Assembly: GCF_001445575.1 (NCBI RefSeq)
Contig: NZ_CP013200.1
Span: forward strand, 3,906,001 to 3,970,000
Direction of reading: 5' to 3'
DNA from: Arthrobacter alpinus
Lineage (GTDB): Bacteria > Actinomycetota > Actinomycetes > Actinomycetales > Micrococcaceae
DNA: 64,000 bases
Positions 16,584-24,879 of this stretch are shown here, one piece after another; position 1 is the stretch's first letter, and each line of letters begins with the position of its first letter. The translations under genes were made by a program, and so were the position numbers. Under the pieces are notes generated by a model. That model did not search any database. It was given only the letters and a program-made list of their open reading frames with translations, and was not told the DNA's origin.

Positions 16584-17269
16584 TAGTCCCGGTGGCCGGC
16601 GCCAGACTTCGACGTGGCCAGATTCTTGCCGTGCTTCCAGAGCACCACGTCCATGATGCGCAAAGCCGACGCGTCAGGAGCAACTGCCGATTTCTCCTGT
16701 ATTTCCTTTAGCCGCTCGGGCAGTCCTGAACCGTCAGTCAGTAGCTCGTGCCACGTGCTCCACTGCTTGTTTGAATTCTTCAGACCCATCAACGGGCCCA
16801 CCACGGAATCATAAATCGGAATCAGCCGAGGGCGCTTTCGGGCCATGATCTTGCTCGCTCTGGTCTGGCCAATGCCCCACCACTCCGCATCAGATTGACG
16901 CAGGAGCCGCCAGAGCTGGACGGCCGCACTATCGGTGCCCAACGTTGAGGCGAAGTCCTCGGCCGATACCTTGGCAAGGTCAAGGTCAGACGGGATCTGT
17001 TCTAGCAACTCAGAAATCTTGTCCTTGTGGGTTTCCAGAATTCCAATGGCTGCCGGTGCGGGGACGTCAACGGACAAGAACGTGACGGCAATCAGGTCAT
17101 CGGCTGTGATGGTGTTGACCACCTCAGATGCATCACCGCCACCCATCCATGATTCGAAGCGGGCACCAGTCTGCACTTCGCCACGCTTGTAGGTCTTGGT
17201 GTAGTACTCATTGACCAGCGCTGCGGCCTGCTCGACATGGGCGGAATCTAGGATCTTAGGTAGCTTCAT
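16583..17269 (-). CDS. DUF6308-family protein
   Basis: This is a 228-residue cytoplasmic protein resembling DUF6308 of actinobacteria. Recognisable features are the conserved WMGGGDA near residue 42 and the block WWGIGQTRASKIMARKRP. The latter looks like a helix-hairpin-helix-type or glycosylase-like lysine/arginine segment that may touch DNA, followed by PIYDSVVGPLMG. No catalytic role is known to me. The start ATG 17269 has no Shine-Dalgarno; TTCATT six bases upstream and TGTCGGAC eight bases before that suggest a leaderless damage-type promoter. It is divergent from the RNase H-like gene, whose promoter carries the same box, so the two may be switched on together. DNA damage repair is an inference from regulation only. 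Confidence 0.7.
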   Translation of the reverse strand: MKLPKILDSAHVEQAAALVNEYYTKTYKRGEVQTGARFESWMGGGDASEVVNTITADDLIAVTFLSVDVPAPAAIGILETHKDKISELLEQIPSDLDLAKVSAEDFASTLGTDSAAVQLWRLLRQSDAEWWGIGQTRASKIMARKRPRLIPIYDSVVGPLMGLKNSNKQWSTWHELLTDGSGLPERLKEIQEKSAVAPDASALRIMDVVLWKHGKNLATSKSGAGHRD

Positions 17270-17275
17270 GATCTC

Positions 17276-17297
17276 AATGAACCATAGGGGTCCGACA
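17276..17297 (-). promoter_or_regulatory. Candidate PafBC/RecA-ND-type promoter (weaker -10)
   Basis: The reverse strand reads TGTCGGAC, eight bases, TTCATT, then six bases to ATG 17269. The -35-like box is strong, while the -10 has T in place of the usual A at its second base. Confidence 0.45.
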
Positions 17298-17372
17298 TCG
17301 CAAGATTGTTACGACCCCGAAGGGCGACATTCCCCTAACGCTCTGCATGGTCGCCACCCCGTCTGCTCACAA

Positions 17373-17394
17373 TGTCAGAGCCTGGCCCTAGGCT
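17373..17394 (+). promoter_or_regulatory. Candidate PafBC/RecA-ND-type promoter
   Basis: TGTCAGAG, eight bases, TAGGCT, about 40 bases ahead of the RNase H-like gene. The hexamer TAGGCT is identical to that before the 51-residue protein. Confidence 0.6.
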
Positions 17395-17434
17395 CGCATT
17401 CAATAGCCACATCGACGATTCGGGGAGTGCCACC

Positions 17435-18397
17435 ATGGACAGCAGCAGCGCATCAGCAACGGTCGCGACACCCAGCCGAAAGCTACCGCTGCCCGGGCCT
17501 GGGCTCCTTCGCCTGCGGCCAGCCTTCGTGGAAGTTGGGGCCCGGCACGGCATCACTGCCGCGGTGAAGTTCCGTGGGGGCCGGTGCGTCTGGGTTGTTA
17601 CGCGGACTCAGGGACCGGACGTTGTGGACATGCATATCGGTTCCACGTTGGTGCCGAGGATCAAAGACCATTGTGGCGGTCAGCTGGCAGAAATTCTGGC
17701 TGCCATCAAGTCGCTCCAATCAACTGTTGAGGTACCCGTCTATGCGGACACTCTTGCCGGTCTTCTAGAAGCGGCTGGTGTCACTGTCAGCCCTCTGTAC
17801 GCGCCCGGGGCAGCTACTGCGGCCATTGAGAACGCGGTTCCCGAACACCTCGAATCTCTGCTCACCAATCTAGTCATCGCCACTGATGCGTCCAAGGGAT
17901 CCCGCAGCTCGTGGCGAGGCCATGGCTGGGTCATGGACTTCGGCTTGGGCAGCCCTCTCATCTTGGGGCTGCGGGCCAGTCAACATGGAAACATCCTGGC
18001 GGCCGAGCTGCACTCCATTCACTTAGGACTGTTGGCCGCGCGTTCCCGGTTCTCTGGGACCTTGGACGGCCGCTGCGCCGTCACTGTTCTCTCCGATAAT
18101 CAGACAGCGGTCAACGTTCTCGCCAACCCGTCCTCTCTTCCCTCCGGCCTCAACGCTGCGTGCCGAGCAGAAGTAGCCGGCATCCGTGCTCTGACGCAGA
18201 AGTCACTGGTGGCGTTCCAGTGGGTCAAGGGACACGGGAGTAACGACCTCAACAACACTGCTGACCGGCTCGCTGTTCTGGCCCGCCGCGCAAAGGAAGC
18301 GGAGCTGACTTCCAGCCAACGGAACGTGTTGCTGTGCAGTATTCAGGAGTCGGTTCTGGGGCTGGCTGGCCAAGGCTCGCTGGCCCTGGCGGCGTAG
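17435..18397 (+). CDS. RNase H-like domain protein
   Basis: This is a 320-residue protein with an RNase HI-like fold in its second half. The catalytic-type residues are visible in order: ATDAS (~Asp150), AAELHSIHLGL (Glu), VLSDNQTAV (Asp), and WVKGHGSNDLNNTADRLA with a His and a final Asp. RNase HI cuts RNA in RNA-DNA hybrids. The first ~140 residues are a separate domain with a RHGITAAVKFRGGRCVWVVT segment that I do not recognise; it may be a second, degenerate RNase H-like unit. ATG 17435 follows CGGGGAG. A damage-type promoter sits ahead of it, which fits removal of R-loops after replication stress. The family length is unusual, since plain RNase HI is ~150 residues. Confidence 0.85.
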   Translation: MDSSSASATVATPSRKLPLPGPGLLRLRPAFVEVGARHGITAAVKFRGGRCVWVVTRTQGPDVVDMHIGSTLVPRIKDHCGGQLAEILAAIKSLQSTVEVPVYADTLAGLLEAAGVTVSPLYAPGAATAAIENAVPEHLESLLTNLVIATDASKGSRSSWRGHGWVMDFGLGSPLILGLRASQHGNILAAELHSIHLGLLAARSRFSGTLDGRCAVTVLSDNQTAVNVLANPSSLPSGLNAACRAEVAGIRALTQKSLVAFQWVKGHGSNDLNNTADRLAVLARRAKEAELTSSQRNVLLCSIQESVLGLAGQGSLALAA

Positions 18398-18425
18398 GGT
18401 TTTTGCGCGGGGCTTAGGCGGTGCC

Positions 18426-18938
18426 TCAGTTTTTTGCCGGGATATCCAGATTGGTATTGGAAAAAGCCCGCACAGACGCTTTCCCCTTGAAACTTTCCCA
18501 CACTTCAACCGCATTTTCCGTGACGTGAGCAGTGCCGGCGTCAGCAGGAACATCTAGGTGGTCGTTGGGAACCCATTCACCGTCGCGGCGATACAGGCTG
18601 GTACCAGCAGATTCGTCCGTTTTAGTGAGGCGAATGGCACGACCGTTGGCACCGGTTAAGTAGTGCTTCACCTCGCTTGGCACGTAGTGCTGGCGCGCGT
18701 CATAGGAAAAGTACGGTTCATCATCGAGGTGCTCCATGGATGAATCCAAGGCCCCCGGGTGCGCCAAATGGTCTGTCGAGCTCGTCCAACCTCCGGTCTC
18801 TGCGAATTGTCGCCGCGTCGCCCGTAGGCTTCCCCAAGTTGCGTCCATAGTCCACATAGCATGTCCATTCTCGGCAGGCCATCCATGCAAAGTTGCAGGA
18901 TGTCTGTTGATTCTCACCGGAAGAATCTGGCCCGTCAA
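18426..18938 (-). CDS. Hypothetical protein
   Basis: This is an open frame of 170 codons, convergent with the RNase H-like gene (28 bp gap) and divergent from the helicase-sigma gene. I recognise no family. The product is soluble and acidic with many aromatic residues (WTMDATWGSLRATRRQF, YFSYDARQHYVPSEVKHYL) and no signal peptide. The frame opens with TTG at 18938 without a good ribosome site; ATG 18857 (residue 28) is another possible start. The repeat cluster at 18950-19006 lies directly upstream and could control both this gene and the helicase-sigma gene. Codon use resembles real genes, so I regard it as probably expressed. Confidence 0.5.
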   Translation of the reverse strand: MTGQILPVRINRHPATLHGWPAENGHAMWTMDATWGSLRATRRQFAETGGWTSSTDHLAHPGALDSSMEHLDDEPYFSYDARQHYVPSEVKHYLTGANGRAIRLTKTDESAGTSLYRRDGEWVPNDHLDVPADAGTAHVTENAVEVWESFKGKASVRAFSNTNLDIPAKN

Positions 18939-18949
18939 ACGCGTTCTCG

Positions 18950-19006
18950 AAACTTTTGTAACTCTCGGTTTGTCAAATCAAGAGTTACAAAAGTTTTGTA
19001 ACTCTT
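18950..19006. repeat. Palindrome cluster (candidate operator)
   Basis: Three copies of an ACTTTTGTAACTCT-like sequence lie here, the middle one inverted. Copies 1 and 2 form a perfect 16-bp inverted repeat (18950-18965 / 18981-18996, loop 15). Copies 2 and 3 form a perfect 13-1-13 palindrome (AAGAGTTACAAAA, G, mirror; 18980-19006). The cluster ends three bases before the damage-type promoter of the helicase-sigma gene. Confidence 0.75.
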
Positions 19007-19009
19007 AAA

Positions 19010-19031
19010 TGTCAGACCCTCCTCCTAGCCT
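19010..19031 (+). promoter_or_regulatory. Candidate PafBC/RecA-ND-type promoter of the helicase-sigma gene
   Basis: TGTCAGAC, eight bases, TAGCCT, preceded by TTAAA as in the promoter at 12822. The palindrome cluster lies immediately upstream. The leader would be about 40 bases. Confidence 0.65.
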
Positions 19032-19078
19032 GAGACCACCATCATGTTCCGGTGGATCGCGTAGGAAAAGGAGTCATC

Positions 19079-21601
19079 ATGACACAGGTAGTGGACACAC
19101 CATTGGCAAGTGCCGACGAGGTCCGTCATGACACCTTGCCGCCCATCCTACGGAGCATACCTGCCGCAGCCGATTACGGTTTCCTCTACCCCTGGCAGCA
19201 GGAGGCGCTCGACGCCTGGCATAACAATGCTCGCCGTGGCGTCATTGAGGCTGTCACCGGTTCCGGCAAGACACGCCTCGGTGTTGCGGCTGCTCATGAG
19301 GCTGTCCGGCAGGGCATCAAAGTACTCATTCTGGTCCCCACCGCAGAGCTCCAGCGTCAATGGCTCGCTACCCTCAAGCGCGATTTTCCCTCCGCATCCA
19401 CGGGACTACTGGGCAACGGTGGCAAGGATTCTCTGGACGATGTGGATGTCCTCATCGCCATCGTGCACTCGGCAGCTACGCACCAGACACTGCGTGCGCA
19501 CAAAGCCGGGCTACTGATCGCCGACGAGTGCCACCGCTACGCTGCTCCCCTCTTCGCCGCGGCTCTGGGGCAGGGATACAACTGGCGTTTGGGATTGACT
19601 GCCACGTATGAGAGGAACGACGGCGGCCATCACGAAATGTTGTCTCCCTACTTTGGCGGAGTGGTCTTCAACCTTTGGTATGACAGGGCGTTGCGTGACG
19701 AGGTTATTGCCCCGTTCGACATCGCTCTGATCGGTGTTGAGCTCACACCAGCTGAGCGGGCCAATTACGACGAGTTCTCCGACAGCATGTCCGAGGCCGC
19801 CCGTTATCTGAAGCAGTACGCCAATGTGCCACCACTTCCATTTCCCGCGTTCATTGCCGCAGTCGCTGCACTGGCAGCTTCCGCAGGGCTCACAGCCGAG
19901 GCTGGTCTGGCCCGCAAATACATGAAGGCTATGTCCGCACGCTTGTCGCTATTGGCCGAAACCAAGACCAAGGGGTTGGTGCTGGCCGCTCTGCATCAGC
20001 CTGTTGCAGAGTCCGGAGGAACACTGGTTTTCACCCAGACCCAAGCCTCAGCTCGTAGCGCCCAGGACATTTACCGCACGGTGGGATGTTCCGCCACAGC
20101 AATCTACAGCGGCATGCGGCCCGAGGAGCGCAAGCAGGGACTCGTTGATTTCAGCAATCGCGATGCCCAAGTATTGGCTGCACCACGCATTCTCGATGAA
20201 GGCGTAGACGTGCCCGAGGCAGATTTGGGCATCATCGTGGCCGCCAATCGCAGCCAGCGCCAGATGGTGCAGCGGCTGGGCCGTGTGATCCGTAAAAAGA
20301 AGGACGGGCGTGTTGGTCGACTCGTGGTGCTGTTTGCGATCAATACAGTGGAAGACCCTGATGTGCAGGGGGAAGAATTCCTGGGCCGCGTACTTCCCTT
20401 TGCGCGTCGCTATGAGTTCTTTGAAATCGTCACCGATCTGCAGGAGATCGAAGATTTCCTGAGGTATCCGGAAATTGAAGTCTCGGCTGATGCCCCATCG
20501 GCTGGCGGTGAAGGTCAGGCAACATCCGGTGATGAGAATTCCACTCCATCGCCGCAACTGGAACCAGACGCTGTGGTTCCGGAACCGGCTGCTCCCCTGT
20601 TTGAGCTGCCGGAGGACGACGATGATGAGCCGGCCGAGTTGTTGGCCCACATTACAGGCCTGACGGACGATATTGTGGCCGACTATCTCAAACGGATTGG
20701 AAAGTTTCCTCTTCTTGACGCAGCTGCCGAGGTGGACCTAGGCCAAACTATCGAGGCTGGTTTGATGGCTACCTACAAATTAGAAAACTGCGTGTTGGGC
20801 TCCCGCCGCGAACGCCATGACTTGGAAAAGCTGGCCCGGCTTGGTGCCAGTGCCCTTGAAACGATGATGAACGCAAATCTGCGGCTCGTTGTCTCCATTG
20901 CGAAGAAGTATCTGGATCGGGGCCTCGATTTTATTGACATCATCCAAGAGGGAAATCTGGGCCTGCTGCGCGCCGTCCATAAGTTCGATTACACCTTGGG
21001 CAACAAGTTCTCGACCTACGCAACCTGGTGGATCCGTCAAGCAATTACCCGCGCTATTGCAGATTTTGGACGCACCATCCGTGTTCCAGTTCATATGACG
21101 GAACAGATTAACAAGCTTCTTTCCGTGCGACGCCACCTTTCGGTGGAGTTGGGAAGGCCTGCAACTCCAGAAGAATTGGCTCACCAACTGGATTCAACCC
21201 CTGCAGATGTTCGCAAGATCATGAAGTACGCGGCCCCAGTGTTCTCCTTAGACATGCTTGTTCCCGACGGTCATGGCGGATCCGAACCACTGTCAGAGCA
21301 AATGTACGACCCGCTAGAGGCAACCGCTCACGAATACGCCGAGCGCACCGACATGCTGGCCGCCTTGCATAACGTCCTCGATACCCTCAGTGCGCGCGAG
21401 GCTGGAGTTCTATCCATGCGATATGGCCTCGGCGACGGGGAACCCAAGACCCTTGACGCAATCGGGCAGGTCTACGGCGTGACTCGTGAGCGCATCCGTC
21501 AGATTGAATCACTAACCATGAAGAAGCTCAGGGAACCCGGATACTGCACATCACTTGAGAGCTTCTTAGATATTCCGACGCCCGAGGAGCAGGTGAGCTA
21601 A
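19079..21601 (+). CDS. SF2 helicase fused to sigma-70 factor
   Basis: This is a single 840-residue open frame. Residues ~35-465 form an SF2 helicase of the XPB/RAD25-like type: Walker A TGSGKT (60), DECH (149-152), TATYERND, and QMVQRLGRVIRKK (motif VI, ~395). A Pro/Asp/Glu-rich linker (~467-525) follows. Residues ~528-840 are a near-complete group-1-like sigma-70: region 1.2 (DYLKRIGKFPLLDAAAEVDL), region 2 (NLRLVVSIAKKYLDRGLDF, KFSTYATWWIRQAITRAIAD), region 3 and region 4 with GVTRERIRQIESLTMKKLR, which normally reads the -35 box. Region 1.1 is absent. In region 2.4 the -10-reading glutamine (Q437 in E. coli RpoD) is phenylalanine. The ATG follows AAAGGAG; a GTG nine codons upstream is less likely. 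Function is unknown: it may direct RNA polymerase to repair genes or remodel stalled transcription. Confidence 0.93.
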   Translation: MTQVVDTPLASADEVRHDTLPPILRSIPAAADYGFLYPWQQEALDAWHNNARRGVIEAVTGSGKTRLGVAAAHEAVRQGIKVLILVPTAELQRQWLATLKRDFPSASTGLLGNGGKDSLDDVDVLIAIVHSAATHQTLRAHKAGLLIADECHRYAAPLFAAALGQGYNWRLGLTATYERNDGGHHEMLSPYFGGVVFNLWYDRALRDEVIAPFDIALIGVELTPAERANYDEFSDSMSEAARYLKQYANVPPLPFPAFIAAVAALAASAGLTAEAGLARKYMKAMSARLSLLAETKTKGLVLAALHQPVAESGGTLVFTQTQASARSAQDIYRTVGCSATAIYSGMRPEERKQGLVDFSNRDAQVLAAPRILDEGVDVPEADLGIIVAANRSQRQMVQRLGRVIRKKKDGRVGRLVVLFAINTVEDPDVQGEEFLGRVLPFARRYEFFEIVTDLQEIEDFLRYPEIEVSADAPSAGGEGQATSGDENSTPSPQLEPDAVVPEPAAPLFELPEDDDDEPAELLAHITGLTDDIVADYLKRIGKFPLLDAAAEVDLGQTIEAGLMATYKLENCVLGSRRERHDLEKLARLGASALETMMNANLRLVVSIAKKYLDRGLDFIDIIQEGNLGLLRAVHKFDYTLGNKFSTYATWWIRQAITRAIADFGRTIRVPVHMTEQINKLLSVRRHLSVELGRPATPEELAHQLDSTPADVRKIMKYAAPVFSLDMLVPDGHGGSEPLSEQMYDPLEATAHEYAERTDMLAALHNVLDTLSAREAGVLSMRYGLGDGEPKTLDAIGQVYGVTRERIRQIESLTMKKLREPGYCTSLESFLDIPTPEEQVS

Positions 21602-21732
21602 GCACCCAAGGTGAGCGTCCGGCGTCGAACTTCACAGGCATAGTTCACAGACGCCGCGGGAAACGAGGTCACCGCACGTAAGGACCTATGGTTAAGGAAC
21701 CAGCCGGCCCTGAGCGCTATGGAGAATTTCGC

Positions 21733-22212
21733 ATGACAATGAGTTCAAGCAGTGGCAGCGGCACGGTGTTGATCGCCGACTTTGTGAATGTGGACGCCGC
21801 GGGCAAGGTCAATATTATTGGCGGCGGGATCCAGTTCCTCGGTTCAGATCCGAAAACCGGGCTGACAGCGCCGTTTGCCGTGTACGTGAATATTACCGTC
21901 ACCATTCCCTCGTTTGAGGAGACCTCGGCCGCGGTGGAGGTACTGCTGGTGGACGCCGATGGGCAGCCTGTCACCCTTGGCGGGCCCGAGGGCGAGAACA
22001 CCATAATGTTCCAACAAGACGTGGATTTTCGCCATCCTGCCAACCCTGAGATCCAACAACCGCCCATGGGGTTCCCTGGGACCTCAAATATTGTGCTGAA
22101 CTTCCCCGGCGGGCTGCCGCTGCCACCGAGTGCCACGTACGAATGGGTGGTGGTGCTGGACGGTTCGCGGCTTACCTCGAGCACATTCTTTGTGCCCGGA
22201 GCGGCAGAGTAG
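21733..22212 (+). CDS. DUF6941-like protein
   Basis: This is a 159-residue cytoplasmic protein that matches the actinobacterial DUF6941 pattern: VLIADFVNVDAAGKVNIIGG near the start, then a beta-rich body with PFAVYVNITVTIPS and VEVLLVDADG, ending in YEWVVVLDGSRL. The function is unknown. ATG 21733 has GGAG eight bases before it; the longer frame to 21688 has no ribosome site. It lies 131 bp downstream of the helicase-sigma gene on the same strand and might be read from the same transcript, but no sequence feature proves this. The family is found widely in actinobacteria and phages, with no assigned biochemical role. Confidence 0.75.
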   Translation: MTMSSSSGSGTVLIADFVNVDAAGKVNIIGGGIQFLGSDPKTGLTAPFAVYVNITVTIPSFEETSAAVEVLLVDADGQPVTLGGPEGENTIMFQQDVDFRHPANPEIQQPPMGFPGTSNIVLNFPGGLPLPPSATYEWVVVLDGSRLTSSTFFVPGAAE

Positions 22213-22326
22213 GCCCTCATTTATCTGGCCAGCGGACTAGTCCACATTCCTATGCAAACGGACGGTTAAGTGCTGGAAAGTTTCAACTCCATGACGCAGA
22301 GCCCGCCCGGACGCTAGGGTGGAAAG

Positions 22327-23127
22327 ATGGACCAGACACCAGCAAAGAACGACACCCTGCGCCAGATAGTTGTTGCCGCAAGCGCCCTGGCAGCTATCAT
22401 CGGCTCATTCATTGGCTCTGGCGCGGCCGGGGGCACCCAAATTCAGAACGCCTCCAACGGGGCGCTTTCAGCGGATTCAACGCTCATTGCACCGGGCGGT
22501 CCGGCATTCTCCATTTGGAGCGTTATCTACTTGGGACTGGTGACCTACGCTGTGTGGCAGTTTTTGCCCAAACAGAAAACCGAGCACAGGCACCGCTTGT
22601 TGGGCTACCCCGTGGCAGCATCACTACTATTGAACGCCGCATGGATCCTCAGCGTTCAATTCGATCTGCTGCCGTTGAGCGTGCCGATCATTGCCGTCTT
22701 GCTAGCCGTACTTGCCTACATTTTTGTGCTGATCCTTCGCCACCGGCCAACCAACACCGTGGACGCCATCATCACAGATGGCACCATGGGCTTGTACTTG
22801 GGCTGGGTCTGTGTGGCAACAGCAGCAAACATTTCCGCCGTCTTAGTGGCCGCTGGCTTCAACGGCTTCGGTCTGAATCCCAACGCCTGGGCAGTCTTTG
22901 TTCTGGCAGTCGCTGCTGCCGTTGGAGTTGCTCTGGCGATTTATGGCAAGGGCCGTCTGGCTCCGGCCGCATCATTGGGCTGGGGCCTAGCCTGGGTAGC
23001 CGTGGCTCGTTTCAGCGGTGAGCTGCTGTCAACGCCTGCGGCTATAGCAGCTTTGGTGGGGGCCATCGTGGTAGTTGCATTCACCTTGATCATCCGTTTG
23101 CGCACGGTGACCACCAGCGCACGGTGA
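22327..23127 (+). CDS. TspO/MBR-like tryptophan-rich sensory membrane protein
   Basis: This is a 266-residue membrane protein with about eight hydrophobic spans. The family marks are GGPAFSIWSVIYLGLV, LLNAAWILSVQ and GTMGLYLGWVCVATAANIS, which fit the TspO/MBR (translocator protein) fold in an extended actinobacterial version; TspO itself is ~160 residues with five spans. TspO proteins bind porphyrins and regulate stress responses. The extended group has no known ligand. ATG 22327 follows GGTGGAAAG. The gene is convergent with the SulP transporter gene. Confidence 0.75.
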   Translation: MDQTPAKNDTLRQIVVAASALAAIIGSFIGSGAAGGTQIQNASNGALSADSTLIAPGGPAFSIWSVIYLGLVTYAVWQFLPKQKTEHRHRLLGYPVAASLLLNAAWILSVQFDLLPLSVPIIAVLLAVLAYIFVLILRHRPTNTVDAIITDGTMGLYLGWVCVATAANISAVLVAAGFNGFGLNPNAWAVFVLAVAAAVGVALAIYGKGRLAPAASLGWGLAWVAVARFSGELLSTPAAIAALVGAIVVVAFTLIIRLRTVTTSAR

Positions 23128-23160
23128 GGCAGGCGCCGCAGAACTTCCACTGATGAAGGG

Positions 23161-24678
23161 TTAGTTCCCGCCCAGTTTCCCGGCGAGGCGCTGGTGCATC
23201 GCAACACTGGCGTCGTTCAGGCCCACTATCTCCACGTCCTTGCCGTGGCGGCGGTATTTATCGGTGATGGCGTCCAAGGTGGCGATGGTGGAGGCATCCC
23301 AGAGATGGGATGCGCGCAGGTCAATGACCACGTGCTCCGGATCAACGGCGTACTCGAATTGCGTGTACAGATCGTTTGAGGAGGCGAAGAACAACTCACC
23401 GTTGACCACATAGGTGACGCTCTCCTCGCACTCACCGTCTTGGAGCACCACTCGCTCCACGGTGACAAAGTGCGCCACGCGCCGGGCAAACAGGACCATG
23501 GCCAGCACCGTTCCGGTACCAACGCCGATGGCCAGATTGTTAGTGGCAACCGTGGCGATAACGGTGGCCACCATGACCAGCGTTTCGCTCTTGGGCAGTG
23601 CTTTGAGAGTGCGCGGGCGGATGCTGTGCCAATCGAACGTTGCCCAACAAACGAAGATCATGACGGCCACCAGCGCGGCCATCGGGATCAGCTGGACAAT
23701 ATCGCCCAGCACCACGACCAAGAGCAGCAAGAAAACACCGGCGCAGAAGGTAGAAATCCGTGTGCGGGCGCCTGAGGCTTTCACGTTAATCATGGTCTGG
23801 CCGATCATGGCACACCCGCCCATGCCGCCGAAGAAACCGGTCACAATGTTGGCCACGCCCTGACCCCAGGCTTCACGGGTCTTACTGGAGCGGGTGTCAG
23901 TGATGTCATCCACCAATTTGGCTGTCATGAGCGATTCCAGCAGGCCCACGAACGCCATGGCCAGCGCGAACGGAAAGATCACCTGCAATGTTTCGAACGT
24001 GAACGGAACATTGGGGATGAGCGCTGTGGGAAGCGAATTGGGCAGATCCCCCTTGTCACCGACGGTCGGCACCACCATTGAGGTCAGCACTGTCACCGCT
24101 GTCAGCACCACGATCGCCACCAACGGCGCCGGCACCACTTGGGTGAATCGCGGCAGCACAAACATGATCAAGAGGGCCGCGGCCACCAGTGGATAGACCA
24201 GCCACGGAACGCCGATGAGTTCCGGCAGCTGCGCGATGAAGACCAGAATAGCCAGTGCGTTGACGAAGCCCACCATGACCGATCGCGGGACGAACCGCAT
24301 CAGCTTCGCCACACCAGCCAGCGCCAAGACGATCTGGATGACCCCGGCCAGGATCACACAGGCAATCAGATAGTCCACGCCGTGGCTCCGCACCAACGGA
24401 GCGATCACCAACGCCACCGCCCCCGTTGCAGCCGAAACCATGGCTGGCCGACCACCCGTGAAGGCAATGGTCACCGCCATGGTGAAGGCCGCGAACAGTC
24501 CAACCCGCGGGTCCACGCCAGCAATGACGGAGAAGGCGATCGCTTCGGGAATCAACGCCAGCCCCACCACCAGGCCACCCAGGACTTCCGTCTTCAACCT
24601 GCGCGGAGACTTCAGAGTGCCCCACACGGATTGTAGTTGCTCCGGTGTTGGGGTGGCCGTTGCTGTTGTGACGGCCAT
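23161..24678 (-). CDS. SulP-family inorganic anion transporter
   Basis: This 505-residue transporter has the SulP build: a membrane core of about 12-14 spans starting near residue 25 ([20 protein letters not shown] is the SulP signature region), then a cytoplasmic STAS domain (~390-505) ending in the pattern [19 protein letters not shown]. SulP proteins move sulfate, bicarbonate or other anions; the substrate here cannot be told, and no carbonic anhydrase or sulfate gene lies beside it. GGAG six bases upstream supports the second ATG, 24678, over the ATG at 24690. Confidence 0.9.
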   Translation of the reverse strand: MAVTTATATPTPEQLQSVWGTLKSPRRLKTEVLGGLVVGLALIPEAIAFSVIAGVDPRVGLFAAFTMAVTIAFTGGRPAMVSAATGAVALVIAPLVRSHGVDYLIACVILAGVIQIVLALAGVAKLMRFVPRSVMVGFVNALAILVFIAQLPELIGVPWLVYPLVAAALLIMFVLPRFTQVVPAPLVAIVVLTAVTVLTSMVVPTVGDKGDLPNSLPTALIPNVPFTFETLQVIFPFALAMAFVGLLESLMTAKLVDDITDTRSSKTREAWGQGVANIVTGFFGGMGGCAMIGQTMINVKASGARTRISTFCAGVFLLLLVVVLGDIVQLIPMAALVAVMIFVCWATFDWHSIRPRTLKALPKSETLVMVATVIATVATNNLAIGVGTGTVLAMVLFARRVAHFVTVERVVLQDGECEESVTYVVNGELFFASSNDLYTQFEYAVDPEHVVIDLRASHLWDASTIATLDAITDKYRRHGKDVEIVGLNDASVAMHQRLAGKLGGN

Positions 24679-24879
24679 GACTGGCTCCATTCAGGCTTGA
24701 TCGATGGGGCGGATCACCGGTCCGCAAACAATGCGAGCCAGATCTGATCCGAGTCCCGGGCGAGCGAAAATAAGCCGGTTGCCGGGCTTCTCTACTTTAA
24801 CGCACGGCAGGAGCTTGGGCGTTGCCCTGGCTTTCCTTGACCTCTAGCAGTGCCGCATCCCCACGGCTAAGGTGAAAGC

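Noticed and set aside
22143..23021. Long forward frame overlapping the TspO-like gene
   Set aside because: A shadow frame: the product is Arg/Gly/Ser-rich and low complexity, while the overlapping frame gives a clear membrane protein.
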